Source: Setophaga petechia
Taxonomy: Eukaryota > Chordata > Aves > Passeriformes > Parulidae
Length of the DNA stretch: 64,000 nt
Assembly (NCBI GenBank): GCA_024362935.1
Contig: JANCRA010000010.1
Span: 444,001 to 508,000, forward strand
Reading direction: 5' to 3'
Position numbers and translations under genes: made by a program. The notes below the pieces were generated by a model, which searched no databases, was not told where the DNA came from, and was given only the letters and a program-made list of their open reading frames with translations. Positions 21,001 through 34,100 of the stretch are shown one piece after another (the stretch's first letter is position 1; every line of letters begins with the position of its first letter).

Positions 21001-22876
21001 CCTTGCGAGACATAGTGAAAAAGCTATTTGCTTAGATGTAGGTGACAAGAAACACTTACTGCAGTGCACTGAACAGCTAATTGCTACACAGAACTGGGAT
21101 TGTGTTAGCAGCTTGCAAAGTGCTAGAAAACAGTACTTTCCCACTCTCTTGCCTTTCCCTTCACATTAATACTTGAAAGGAAGGCATCTTAGACAACTTT
21201 CTTTTTCTTGTGTCAAAAAACTCTGCAGCTCTCTCTGCAACATCTACAACACGATGGAAGTTGTTTAGTGAGCAGGAAGGTTTTCTCCTTGGGAGACATA
21301 GTGAAAAAGTTATTTGCTTAGATGTAGGTGACAAGAAACACTTACTGCAGTACACTGAACAGCTAACTGCTCCACAGCACTAGTACTGTGTTAGCAGCTT
21401 GCAAAGTACTAGAAAACAGTACTTTCCCACTCTCTTGCCTTTCCCTTCACATTAATACTTGAAAGGAAGGCGTCTTAGACAACTTTGTTTTACATTTTGC
21501 AAAACACACTGCAGCCCTCTGTGCAACTTCTACAACACGATGGAAGTTGTTTAGTGAGCAGCAACGTTTTCCCCTTGCGAGACAAAGTGAAAAAGCTATT
21601 TGCTCAGATGTAGGTATCAAGAAACACTTACTGCCGTGCACTGACAAGTTAATTGCTACACAGCACTGCGATTGTGTTAGCAGCTTGCAAAGTGCTAGAA
21701 AACAGTACTTTCCCACTCTCTTGCCTTTCCCTACACATTAATACTTGAAAGGAAGGCGTCTTAGACAACTTTCTTTTTCTTGTTACAGAACACACTGCAG
21801 CCCTCTGTGCAACTTCTAGAACACGATAGGAGATGTTTAGTGAGCAGGAAGGTTTTCTCCTTGGGAGACATAGTGAAAAAGTTATTTGCTTAGATGTAGG
21901 TGACAAGAAACACTTACTGCAGTGAAGTGACAAGTTAATTAGTACAAAGCACTGGGATTGTGTTAGCAGCTCTCAAAGTGATAGAAAACAGTACTTTCCC
22001 ACTCTCTTGCCTTTCCCTTCACATGAATACTTGAAAGGAAGGCATCTTAGACAACTTTCTTTTTCTTGTGTCAAAAAACTCTGCAGCCCTCTCTGCAACA
22101 TCTACTACACGATGGAAGTTGTTTAGTGAGCAGGAAGGTTTTCTCCTTGCGAGACATACTGAAAAAGCTATTTGCTTAGATGTAGGTGACAAGAAACACT
22201 TACTGCAGTGCACTGAAAAGCTAACTGCTCCACAGCACTAGTACTGTGTTAGCAGCTTGCAAAGTGCTAGAAAACAGTACTTTCCCACTCTCTTGCCTTT
22301 CCCTTCACATTAATACTTGAAAGGAAGGCGTCTTAGACAACTTTGTTTTACATTTTGCAAAACACACTGCAGCCCTCTGTGCAACTTCTACAACACGATG
22401 GAAGTTGTTTAGTGAGCAGCAACGTTTTCCCCTTGCGAAACAAAGTGAAAAAGCTATTTGCTCAGATGTAGGTATCAAGAAACACTTACTGCCGTGCACT
22501 GACAAGCTAATTGCTACACAGCACTGCGATTGTGTTAGCAGCTCGCAAAGTGCTAGAAAACAGTACTTTCCCACTCTCTTGCCTTTCCCTACACATTAAT
22601 ACTTGAAAGGAAGGCGTCTTAGACAACTTTCTTTTTCTTGTTACAGAACACACTGCAGCCCTCTGTTCAACTTCTAGAACACGATAGGAGATGTTTAGTG
22701 AGCAAGAAGGTTTTCTCCTTGGGAGACATAGTGAAAAAGCTATTTGCTTAGATGTAGGTGACAAGAAACACTTACTGCAGTGCATTCAAAAGCTAACTGC
22801 TACACAGCACTGGGATTGTGTTAGCAGCCTGCAAAGTGCTAGAAAACAGTACTTTCCCACTCTCTTGCCTTTCCCT

Positions 22877-23162
22877 TCACATTAATACTAGAAAGGAAGG
22901 CATCTTAGACAACTTTCTTTTTCTTGTGTCAAAAAACTCTGCAGCCCTCTCTGCAACATCTACAACACGATGGAAGTTGTTTAGTGAGCAGGAAGGTTTT
23001 CTCCTTGCGAGACATAGTGAAAAAGCTATTTGCTTAGATGTAGGTGACAAGAAACACTTACTGCCGTGCACTGAACAGCTAATTGCTACACAGAACTGGG
23101 ATTGTGTTAGCAGCTTGCAAAGTGCTAGAAAACAGTACTTTCCCACTCTCTTGCCTTTCCCT
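22877..23162 (+). repeat. Hybrid monomer (family A body, family B CTGCCGTG patch)
   Basis: This monomer has family A words (GTGTCAAAAAAC, AGCAGGAAGG, GTAGGTGACAAG) but the family B word CTGCCGTG at 23061-23068, normally linked with GTAGGTATCAAG. The patch begins within about 16 bp of the last family A marker. It is copied at 55062-55347 and 62212-62497. Confidence 0.65.
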
Positions 23163-23496
23163 TCACATTAATACTTGAAAGGAAGGCATCTTAGACAACT
23201 TTCTTTTTCTTGTGTCAAAAAACTCTGCAGCCCTCTCTGCAACATCTACAACACGATGGAAGTTGTTTAGTGAGCAGGAAGGTTTTCTTCTTGCGAGACA
23301 TAGTGAAAAAGCTATTTGCTTAGATGTAGGTGACAAGAAACACTTACTGCAGTGCACTGAACAGCTAATTGCTACACAGAACTGGGATTGTGTTAGCAGC
23401 TTGCAAAGTGCTAGAAAACAGTACTTTCCCACTCTCTTGCCTTTCCCTTCACATTAATACTTGAAAGGAAGGCGTCTTAGACAACTTTCTTTTTCT

Positions 23497-24762
23497 TGCT
23501 GCAAAACATTCTGCAGCCCTCTGTGCAACCTGTACAGCACGATGGAAGTTGTTTAATGAGCAGGAACATTTTCCCCTAGTGAGAGATAGTGAAAAAGCTT
23601 TTTGCTTAGATGTAGGTTACCACAGGCAGTTACTGCAGTGCACTGCAAAGGTAATAGATGCACAACACTGGGATTGTGTGCCCAGCTTGCAAAGTGGTAG
23701 GAAACAGTACCTTTCCACTCTTCCTGCTTTTTCCATGCACATTACTATTCGAATGGAAAGAATTTTAGACAACTTTCTTTGGCTTCTTGCAAAACACTCT
23801 GCACACCTGCCTGCAATCTCTAGAAGTCGATGGGAGATATTTTCTGAACTGGCTCAGTTTCTCTTTGCAAGACATGGGGAAAAAGCAATTTGCTTAGATA
23901 TAGGTGAAAAGAGGCACCTACTACAGTGCACTGCAAGCTAATTGCTGCACAACACGCAGATTGTGTAAGCAGGTTGCAAACTGATAGAAAACAGTACCTC
24001 TCCCTTCTCCTGCCTTTTCTATTCACATTTCTATTTGAATGCAAGGCGTTTTAGACAACTTTCTTTTGCTTCTTGCAAAACACTCTGCACACCTGCCTGC
24101 AATCTCTAGAAGTCGATGGGAGATGTTTTCTGAACTGGCTCAGTTTCTCCTTGCGAGACATGGGGAAAAAGCAATTTGCTTAGATGCAGGTGAAAAGAGG
24201 CACCTACTACAGTGCACTGAAAAACTAATTGCTGCACAACTCTGGGATTGTGTAAGCAGCTTACAAACAGATAGAAAACAGCACCTTTCCACTCTCCTGC
24301 CTTTTCCATTGGCATTACTATTCGAATGGCAGCAGTTTTGGACAACTTTCTTTTGCTTCTTGCAAAACACTCTGCACACCTCCGTGCAACTTCTAGAAAA
24401 AATGAGAGTTGTTTTCTGAACTGGTACAGTTTCTCCTGAAGAGATATAATGCAAACGCTATTGGCTTAGATGTAGTAACAATAGGCAATTATTACAGTGC
24501 ACTGCAAAGTCAATCGTAGTAGAACACTGGGATTGTGTGTCCAGCTTGCAAACTGGTAGAAAACAGTACCGATCCGCTCTCCTGCATTTTCCCTTTCCAG
24601 GAACATTCGAATTGATGGCTTTTTTGGACAAGTTACTTTTTCTTGTTGCAAAACACGCTGCAGAGCTGCCTGCAACCTCTAGAGCACGATGGGAGGTTTT
24701 TTGTGAACAGACACAGTTTCTCCTGGCGAGACATAATGAAAAAGCTTTTTGCTAAGGTGTAG
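23497..24762 (+). repeat. Diverged satellite block, copy 2
   Basis: Five diverged monomers with landmarks at 23542, 23830, 24116, 24402 and 24689 (spacing 288, 286, 286, 287). The transition from homogenised satellite is within a monomer, at TTGCTGCAAAACATTCTG. The first two monomers are 288 bp apart, a multiple of 3, so an open frame of 130 codons (23549-23941) crosses their junction; I do not regard it as a gene. From 23787 the block matches bases 1-976 almost perfectly, and the whole block recurs from 63118. Confidence 0.9.
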
Positions 24763-24815
24763 CCGGCAGGAGACGCTAAAGACCAGGAGACGGAGCACTG
24801 TGCCTTTAAGCGCCG

Positions 24816-24824
24816 CTTCCGGGT
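24816..24824 (-). promoter_or_regulatory. ETS-family binding site, island copy 2
   Basis: CTTCCGGGT on the + strand, complement ACCCGGAAG; unchanged from copy 1. Confidence 0.5.
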
Positions 24825-24884
24825 GTCTCTCGGCCGTAGCTGTTCTCCGGAGCACGCCGCGATCAGCGTAACGACACCAGATTC

Positions 24885-24894
24885 TTCGCGCCAA
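24885..24894 (+). promoter_or_regulatory. Dyad E2F-type site, island copy 2
   Basis: TTCGCGCCAA, unchanged from copy 1. Confidence 0.5.
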
Positions 24895-24976
24895 GAAGCG
24901 TCTTCTCCTTCTCCGGGAAAAAGAGACTGCGGCAGCTTCTGAACGGCGAACTACGAAGCGGCACAAAACTGGGATT

Positions 24977-24984
24977 GGGTAAGC
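24977..24984 (+). other. Candidate 5-prime splice site downstream of island copy 2
   Basis: GGGTAAGC with GT at 24979-24980, unchanged from copy 1. The first downstream TTACAG acceptor ends at 25948, again at the same distance as in superunit 1. Confidence 0.35.
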
Positions 24985-25929
24985 AGCTTTCAAAGTGATA
25001 GAAAACAGTACTTTCCCACTCTCTTGCCTTTCCCTTCACATTAATACTTGAAAGGAAGGCGTCTTAGACAACTTTCTTTTACATTTTGCAAAACACACTG
25101 CAGCCCTCTGTTCAACTTCTAGAACACGATAGGAAATGTTTAGTGAGCAGGAAGGTTTTCTCCTTGCGAGACATAGTGAAAAAGCATTTGCTTAGATATA
25201 GGTGACAGGAAACCCTTACTGCAGTGCAGTGACAAGTTAATTGGTACACAGCACTGGGATTGTGTTAGCAGCTCTCAAAGTGCTAGAAAACAGTACTTTC
25301 CCACTCTCTTGCCTTTCCCTTCACATTAATACTTGAAAGGAAGGCATCTTAGACAACTTTCTTTTTCTTGTGTCAAAAAACTCTGCAGCCCTCTCTGCAA
25401 CATCTACTACACGATGGAAGTTGTTTAGTGAGCAGGAAGGTTTTCTCCTTGCGAGACATAGTGAAAAAGCTATTTGCTTAGATGTAGGTGACAAGAAACA
25501 CTTACTGCAGTGCAGTGACAAGTTAATTGGTACACAGCACTGGGATTGTGTTAGCAGCTTGCAAAGTGCTAGAAAACAGTACTTTCCCACTCTCTTGCCT
25601 TTCCCTTCACATTAATACTTGAAAGGAAGGCATCTTAGACAACTTTCTTTTTCTTGTGTCAAAAAACTCTGCAGCCTTCTCTGCAACATCTACATCACGA
25701 TGCAATTTGTTTAGTGAGCAGCAACGTTTTCCCCTTGCGAGACATTGTGAAAAAGCTATTTGCTCAGATGTAGGTATCAAGAAACACTTACTGCCGTGCA
25801 CTGACAAGCTAATTGCTACACAGCACTGGGATTGTGTTAGCAGCTCTCAAAGTGATAGAAAACAGTACTTTCCCACTCTCTTGCCTTTCCCTACACATTA
25901 ATACTTGAAAGGAAGGCGTCTTAGACAAC

Positions 25930-25948
25930 TTTCTTTTTCTTGTTACAG
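25930..25948 (+). other. Candidate 3-prime splice site, first TTACAG monomer after island 2
   Basis: TTTCTTTTTCTTGTTACAG, same sequence and distance from the island as at 2144-2162. Confidence 0.3.
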
Positions 25949-26463
25949 AACACACTGCAGCCCTCTGTGCAACTTCTAGAACACGATAGGAGATGTTTAG
26001 TGAGCAGGAAGGTTTTCTCCTTGCGAGACATAGTGAAAAAGCATTTGCTTAGATATAGGTGACAAGAAACCCTTACTGCAGTGCACTGACAAGTTAATTG
26101 GTACACAGCACTGGGATTGTGTTAGCAGCTCTCAAAGTGCTAGAAAACAGTACTTTCCCACTCTCTTGCCTTTCCCTTCACATTAATACTTGAAAGGAAG
26201 GCATCTTAGACAACTTTCTTTTTCTTGTGTCAAAAAACTCTGCAGCCCTCTCTGCAATATCTACAACACGATGGAAGTTGTTTAGTGCGCAGGAAGGTTT
26301 TCTCCTTGCGAGACATAGTGAAAAAGCTATTTGCTTAGATGTAGGTGACAAGAAACACTTACTGCAGTGCACTGAACAGCTAATTGCTACACAGCACTGG
26401 GATTGTGTTAGCAGCTTGCAAAGTGCTAGAAAACAGTACTTTCCCACTCTCTTGCCTTTCCCT

Positions 26464-28179
26464 TCACATTAATACTTGAAAGGAAGGCGTCTTAGACAAC
26501 TTTCTTTTTCTTGTTACAGAACACACTGCAGCCCTCTGTTCAACTTCTAGAACACGATAGGAGATGTTTAGTGAGCAAGAAGGTTTTCTCCTTGGAAGAC
26601 ATAGTGAAAAAGCTATTTGCTTAGATGTAGGTGACAAGAAACACTTACTGCAGTGGACTGAAAAGCTTACTGCTACACAGCACTGCGATTGTGTTAGCAG
26701 CCTGCAAAGTGCTAGAAAACAGTACTTTCCCACTCTCTTGCCTTTCCCTTCACATTAATACTTGAAAGGAAGGCATCTTAGACAACTTTCTTTCTCTTGT
26801 GTCAAAAAACTCTGCAGCCCTCTCTGCAACATCTACAACACGATGGAAATTATTTAGTGCGCAGGAAGGTTTTCTCCTTGCGAGACATTGTGAAAAAGCT
26901 ATTTGCTTAGATGTAGGTGACAAGAAACACTTACTGCAGTGCACTGAACAGCTAATTGCTACACAGCACTGGGATTGTGTTAGCAGCTTGCAAAGTGCTA
27001 GAAAACAGTACTTTCCCACTCTCTTCCCTTTCCCTTCACATTAATACTTGAAAGGAAGGCGTCTTAGACAACTTTCTTTTTCTTGTGTCAAAACACACTG
27101 CAGCCCTCTGTGCAATTTCTAGAACACGATAGGAAATGTTTAGGGAGCAGGAAGGTTTTCTCCTTGCGAGACATAGTGAAAAAGCTATTTGCTTAGATGG
27201 AGGTGACAACAAACACTTACTGCAGTGCATTCAAAAGCTAACTGCTACACAGCACTGGGATTGTGTTAGCAGCCTGCAAAGTGCTAGAAAACAGTACTTT
27301 CCCACTCTCTTGCCTTTCCCTTCACATTAATACTTGAAAGGAAGGCATCTTAGACAACTTTCTTTTTCTTGTGTCAAAAAACTCTGCAGCCCTCTCTGCC
27401 AGATCTACAACACGATGGAAGTTGTTTAGTGAGCAGGAAGGTTTTCTCCTTGCGAGACATAGTGAAAAAGCTATTTGCTTAGATGTAGGTGACAAGAAAC
27501 ACTTACTGCAGTGCACTGAACAGCTAACTGCTCTACAGCACTAGTACTGTGTTAGCAGCTTGCAAAGTGCTAGAAAACAGTACTTTCCCACTTTCTTGCC
27601 TTTCCCTTCACATTAATACTTGAAAGGAAGGCATCTTAGACAACTTTCTTTTTCTTGTGTCAAAAAACTCTGCAGCCCTCTCTGCAACATCTACAACACG
27701 ATGGAAGTTGTTTAGTGAGCAGGAAGGTTTTCTCCTTGCGAGACATAGTGAAAAAGCTATTTGCTTAGATGTAGGTGACAAGAAACACTTACTGCAGTGC
27801 ATTGAACAGCTAATTGCTACACAGAACTGGGATTGTGTTAGCAGCTTGCAAAGTGCTAGAAAACAGTACTTTCCCACTCTCTTGCCTTTCCCTTCACATT
27901 AATACTTGAAAGGAAGGCATCTTAGACAACTTTCTTTTTCTTGTGTCAAAAAACTCTGCAGCCTTCTCTGCAACATCTACATCACGATGGAATTTGTTTA
28001 GTGAGCAGGAAGGTTTTCTCCTTGCGGGACATAGTGAAAAAGCTTTTTGCTTAGATGTAGGAGACAAGAAACACTTACTGCAGTGCACTGAACAGCTAAC
28101 TGCTACACAGCACTAGGACTGTGTTAGCAGCTTGCAAAGTGCTAGAAAACAGTACTTTCCCACTCTCTTGCCTTTCCCT
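26464..28179 (+). repeat. 6-monomer HOR, copy in segment 3
   Basis: Six monomers (26464, 26750, 27036, 27322, 27608, 27894) in the same order as 4104-5819. It shares TTCCCTTTCCC near 27024 with the first copy near 4664, and GAAATTATTTAG near 26846 with about 4486, so it is the direct relative of the 4104 copy. Confidence 0.8.
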
Positions 28180-31100
28180 TCACATTAATACTTGAAAGGA
28201 AGGCGTCTTAGACAACTTTCTTTTTCTTGTTACAGAACACACTGCAGCCTTCTGTGCAACTTCTAGAACACGATAGGAGATGTTTAGTGAGCAAGAAGGT
28301 TTTCTCCTTGGGAGACATAGTGAAAAAGCTATTTGCTTAGATGTCGGTGACAAGAAACACTTACTGCAGTGGACTGAAAAGCTTACTGCTACACAGCACT
28401 GCGATTGTGTTAGCAGCCTGCAAAGAGCTAGAAAACAGTACTTTCCCACTCTCTTGCCTTTCCCTTCACATTAATACTTGAAAGGAAGGCATCTTAGACA
28501 ACTTTCTTTTTCTTGTGTCAAAAAACTCTGCAGCCCTCTCTGCAACATCTACAACACGATGGAAGTTGTTTAGTGCGCAGGAAGGTTTTCTCCTTGCGAG
28601 ACATTGTGAAAAAGCTATTTGCTTAGATGTAGGTGACAAGAAACACTTACTGCAGTGCACTGAACAGCTAATTGCTACACAGCACTGGGATTGTGTTAGC
28701 AGCTTGCAAAGTGCTAGAAAACAGTACTTTCCCACTCTCTTGCCTTTCCCTTCACATTAATACTTGAAAGGAAGGCGTCTTAGACAACTTTCTTTTTCTT
28801 GTGTCAAAACACACTGCAGCCCTCTGTGCAATTTCTAGAACACGATAGGAAATGTTTAGGGAGCAGGAAGGTTTTCTCCTTGCGAGACATAGTGAAAAAG
28901 CTATTTGCTTAGATGGAGGTGACAAGAAACACTTACTGCAGTGCATTCAAAAGCTAACTGCTACACAGCACTGGGATTGTGTTAGCAGCTCTCAAAGTGC
29001 TAGAAAACAGTACTTTCCCACTCTCTTGCCTTTCCCTTCACATTAATACTTGAAAGGAAGGCATCTTAGACAACTTTCTTTTTCTTGTGTCAAAAAACTG
29101 TGCAGCCCTCTCTGCCAGATCTACAACACGATGGAAGTTGTTTAGTGAGCAGGAAGGTTTTCTCCTTGCGAGACATAGTGAAAAAGCTATTTGCTTAGAT
29201 GTAGGTGACAAGAAACACTTACTGCAGTGCACTGAACAGCTAACTGCTCCACAGCACTAGTACTGTGTTAGCAGCTTGCCAAGTGCTAGAAAACAGTACT
29301 TTCCCACTCTCTCGCCTTTCCATTCACATTAATACTTGAAAGGAAGGCATCTTAGACAACTTTCTTTTTCTTGTGTCAAAAAACTCTGCAGCCCTCTCTG
29401 CAACATCTACAACACGATGGAAGTTGTTTAGTGAGCAGGAAGGTTTTCTCCTTGCGAGACATAGTGAAAAAGCTATTTGCTTAGATGTAGGTGACAAGAA
29501 ACACTTACTGCAGTGCATTGAACAGCTAATTGCTACACAGAACTGGGATTGTGTTAGCAGCTTGCAAAGTGCTAGAAAACAGTACTTTCCCACTCTCTTG
29601 CCTTTCCCTTCACATTAATACTTGAAAGGAAGGCGTCTTAGACAACTTTCTTTTTCTTGTTACAGAACACACTGCAGCCCTCTGTTCAACTTCTAGAACA
29701 CGATAGGAGATGTTTAGTGAGCAAGAAGGTTTTCTCCTTGGGAGACATAGTAAAAAAGCTATTTGCTTAGATGGAGGTGACAAGAAACCCTTACTGCAGT
29801 GCAGTGACAAGTTAATTGGTACACAGCACTGGGATTGTGTTAGCAGCTCTCAAAGTGATTGAAAACAGTACTTTCCCACTCTCTTGCCTTTCCCTTCACA
29901 TTAATACTTGAAAGGAAGGCATCTTTACAACTTCCTTTTATATTTTGCAAAACACACTGCAGCCCTCTGTGCAACTTCTACAACACGATGGAAGTTGTTT
30001 AGTGAGCAGCAACGTTTTCCCCTTGCGAGACATTGTGAAAAATCTATTTGCTCAGATGTAGGTATCAAGAAACACTTACTGCCGTGCACTGAACAGCTAA
30101 CTGCTCCACAGCACTAGTACTGTGTTAGCAGCTTGCAAAGTGCTAGAAAACAGTACTTTCCCACTTTCTTGCCTTTCCCTTCACATTAATACTTGAAAGG
30201 AAGGCGTCTTAGACAACTTTCTTTTTCTTGTTACAGAACACACTGCAGCCCTCTGTGCAACTTCTAGAACACGATAGGAGATGTTTAGTGAGCAGGAAGG
30301 TTTTCTCCTTGGGAGACATAGTGAAAAAGTTATTTGCTTAGATGTAGGTGACAAGAAACACTTACTGCAGTGAAGTGACAAGTTAATTGGTACACAGCAC
30401 TGGGATTGTGTTAGCAGCCTGCAAAGTGCTAGAAAACAGTACTTTCCCACTCTCTTGCCTTTCCCTTCACATTAATACTTGAAAGGAAGGCATCTTAGAC
30501 AACTTTCTTTTTCTTGTGTCAAAAAACTCTGCAGCCCTCTCTGCAACATCTACTACACGATGGAAGTTGTTTAGTGAGCAGGAAGGTTTTCTCCTTGCGA
30601 GACATACTGAAAAAGCTATTTGCTTAGATGTAGGTGACAAGAAACACTTACTGCAGTGCACTGAAAAGCTAACTGCTCCACAGCACTAGTACTGTGTTAG
30701 CAGCTTGCAAAGTGCTAGAAAACAGTACTTTCCCACTCTCTTGCCTTTCCCTTCACATTAATACTTGAAAGGAAGGCGTCTTAGACAACTTTGTTTTACA
30801 TTTTGCAAAACACACTGCAGCCCTCTGTGCAACTTCTACAACACGATGGAAGTTGTTTAGTGAGCAGCAACGTTTTCCCCTTGCGAAACAAAGTGAAAAA
30901 GCTATTTGCTCAGATGTAGGTATCAAGAAACACTTACTGCCGTGCACTGACAAGCTAATTGCTACACAGCACTGCGATTGTGTTAGCAGCTTGCAAAGTG
31001 CTAGAAAACAGTACTTTCCCACTCTCTTGCCTTTCCCTTCACATTAATACTTGAAAGGAAGGCGTCTTAGACAACTTTCTTTTTCTTGTTACAGAACACA

Positions 31101-34100
31101 CTGCAGCCCTCTGTTCAACTTCTAGAACACGATAGGAGATGTTTAGTGAGCAAGAAGGTTTTCTCCTTGGGAGACATAGTAAAAAAGCTATTTGCTTAGA
31201 TGTAGGTGACAAGAAACACTTACTGCAGTGAAGTGACAAGTTAATTGGTACACAGCACTGGGATTGTGTTAGCAGCTCTCAAAGTGATTGAAAACAGTAC
31301 TTTCCCACTCTCTTGCCTTTCCCTTCACATTAATACTTGAAAGGAAGGCGTCTTAGACAACTTTGTTTTACATTTTGCAAAACACACTGCAGCCCTCTGT
31401 GCAACTTCTACAACACAATGGAAGTTGTTTAGTGAGCAGCAACGTTTTCCCCTTGCGAGACAAAGTGAAAAAGCTATTTGCTCAGATGTAGGTATCAAGA
31501 AACACTTACTGCCGTGCACTGACAATCTAATTGCTACACAGCACTGCGATTGTGTTAGCAGCTTGCAAAGTGCTAGAAAACAGTACTTTCCCACTCTCTT
31601 GCCTTTCCCTACACATTAATACTTGAAAGGAAGGCGTCTTAGACAACTTTCTTTTTCTTGTTACAGAACACACTGCAGCCCTCTGTTCAACTTCTAGAAC
31701 ACGATAGGAGATGTTTAGTGAGCAAGAAGGTTTTCTCCTTGCGAGACATAGTGAAAAAGCTATTTGCTTAGATGTAGATGACAAGAAACACTTACTGCAG
31801 TGCACTGAACAGCTAATTGCTACACAGAACTAGTACTGTGTTAGCAGCTTGCAAAGTGCTAGAAAACAGTACTTTCCCACTCTCTTGCCTTTCCCTTCAC
31901 ATTAATACTTGAAAGGAAGGCATCTTAGACAACTTTCTTTTTCTTGTGTCAAAAAACTCTGCAGCTCTCTCTGCAACATCTACTACACGATGGAAGTTGT
32001 TTAGTGAGCAGGAAGGTTTTCTCCTTGCGAGACATAGTGAAAAAGCTATTTGCTTAGATGTAGGTGACAAGAAACACTTACTGCAGTGCACTGAACAGCT
32101 AATTGCTACACAGAACTGGGATTGTGTTAGCAGCTTGCAAAGTGCTAGAAAACAGTACTTTCCCACTCTCTTGCCTTTCCCTTCACATTAATACTTGAAA
32201 GGAAGGCATCTTAGACAACTTTCTTTTTCTTGTGTGAAAAAACTCTGCAGCTCTCTCTGCAACATCTACAACACGATGGAAGTTGTTTAGTGAGCAGGAA
32301 GGTTTTCTCCTTGGGAGACATAGTGAAAAAGTTATTTGCTTAGATGTAGGTGACAAGAAACACTTACTGCAGTGCACTGAACAGCTAACTGCTCCACAGC
32401 ACTAGTACTGTGTTAGCAGCTTGCAAAGTACTAGAAAACAGTACTTTCCCACTCTCTTGCCTTTCCCTTCACATTAATACTTGAAAGGAAGGCGTCTTAG
32501 ACAACTTTGTTTTACATTTTGCAAAACACACTGCAGCCCTCTGTGCAACTTCTACAACACGATGGAAGTTGTTTAGTGAGCAGCAACGTTTTCCCCTTGC
32601 GAGACAAAGTGAAAAAGCTATTTGCTCAGATGTAGGTATCAAGAAACACTTACTGCCGTGCACTGACAAGTTAATTGCTACACAGCACTGCGATTGTGTT
32701 AGCAGCTTGCAAAGTGCTAGAAAACAGTACTTTCCCACTCTCTTGCCTTTCCCTTCACATTAATACTTGAAAGGAAGGCATCTTAGACAACTTTCTTTTA
32801 TATTTTGCAAAACACACTGCAGCCCTCTGTGCAACTTCTACAACACGATGGAAGTTGTTTAGTGAGCAGCAACGTTTTCCCCCTGCGAGACATTGTGAAA
32901 AAGCTATTTGCTCAGATGTAGGTATCAAGAAACACTTACTGCCGTGCACTGACAAGCTAATTGCTACACAGAACTGGGATTGTGTTAGCAGCTTGCAAAG
33001 TGCTAGAAAACAGTACTTTCCCACTCTCTTGCCTTTCCCTACACATTAATACTTGAAAGGAAGGCGTCTTAGACAAATTTCTTTTTCTTGTTACAGAACA
33101 CACTGCAGCCCTCTGTGCAACTTCTAGAACACGATAGGAGATGTTTAGTGAGCAGGAAGGTTTTCTCCTTGGGAGACATAGTGAAAAAGTTATTTGCTTA
33201 GATGTAGGTGACAAGAAACACTTACTGCAGTGAAGTGACAAGTTAATTGGTACACAGCACTGGGATTGTGTTAGCAGCCTGCAAAGTGCTAGAAAACAGT
33301 ACTTTCCCACTCTCTTGCCTTTCCCTTCACATTAATACTTGAAAGGAAGGCATCTTAGACAACTTTCTTTTTCTTGTGTCAAAAAACTCTGCAGCCCTCT
33401 CTGCAACATCTACTACACGATGGAAGTTGTTTAGTGAGCAGGAAGGTTTTCTCCTTGCTAGACATACTGAAAAAGCTATTTGCTTAGATGTAGGTGACAA
33501 GAAACACTTACTGCAGTGCACTGAAAAGCTAACTGCTCCACAGCACCAGTACTGTGTTAGCAGCTTGCAAAGTGCTAGAAAACAGTACTTTCCCACTCTC
33601 TTGCCTTTCCCTTCACATTAATACTTGAAAGGAAGGCGTCTTAGACAACTTTGTTTTACATTTTGCAAAACACACTGCAGCCCTCTGTGCAACTTCTACA
33701 ACACGATGGAAGTTGTTTAGTGAGCAGCAACGTTTTCCCCTTGCGAAACAAAGTGAAAAAGCTATTTGCTCAGATGTAGGTATCAAGAAACACTTACTGC
33801 CGTGCACTGACAAGCTAATTGCTACACAGCACTGCGATTGTGTTAGCAGCTTGCAAAGTGCTAGAAAACAGTACTTTCCCACTCTCTTGCCTTTCCCTTC
33901 ACATTAATACTTGAAAGGAAGGCGTCTTAGACAACTTTCTTTTTCTTGTTACAGAACACACTGCAGCCCTCTGTTCAACTTCTAGAACACGATAGGAGAT
34001 GTTTAGTGAGCAAGAAGGTTTTCTCCTTGGGAGACATAGTAAAAAAGCTATTTGCTTAGATGTAGGTGACAAGAAACACTTACTGCAGTGAAGTGAAAAG

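Larger units (their letters stand above)
8190..23496 (+). repeat. 286-bp satellite array, segment 2
   Basis: About 53 monomers in the same orientation as segment 1. From 8292 the lattice holds at 286 bp except for one lost base near 9177, where CATCTTAGACAAC reads CATCTTTACAAC. Segment order: a partial 6-mer (8292 to about 9060), irregular monomers, two 10-monomer HORs (10007-15726), a 6-mer (16299-18014), a partial 6-mer from 18015, then a 10-mer-related run (19731-22300) and a terminal group (22305-23449). The last monomer changes into the diverged type at about 23497. No genes, islands or further insertions. Confidence 0.95.
977..24762 (+). repeat. Satellite superunit 1 (island to next diverged block end)
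   Basis: One full period from island 1 to island 2 spans 23786 bp, or about 23030 bp without the LTR and its target duplication. The unit consists of the island, then about 75 homogenised monomers, then five diverged monomers. Subtracting the island's net extra length (about 154 bp) leaves close to a whole number of 286-bp repeats. The next superunit period, from the diverged block at 23787 to the one at 63408, is 39621 bp and leaves the same remainder. Superunits therefore differ only by whole monomers. The 5-prime parts (bases 1-2400 against 23787-26180) and the 3-prime parts (18301-23457 against 57636-62792) align; the middle differs in HOR content. Confidence 0.8.
24763..24959 (+). promoter_or_regulatory. 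CpG-rich promoter-like island, copy 2
   Basis: Offset 23786 bp from copy 1 and identical by eye except one base just past the island edge (A at 1174, G at 24960). All CpGs, the ETS-type and E2F-type sites and the downstream donor are kept. CpGs normally decay quickly when methylated, so two copies with no visible CpG-to-TpG change imply recent duplication, lack of germline methylation, or both. Confidence 0.7.

Noticed and set aside
23549..23941. 130-codon open frame across two diverged monomers, repeated at 63170-63562
   Set aside because: The frame stays open only because these two monomers are 288 bp apart, a multiple of 3. Elsewhere the 286-bp period shifts frame and stops end it. No splice context, domain or recognisable family supports coding.
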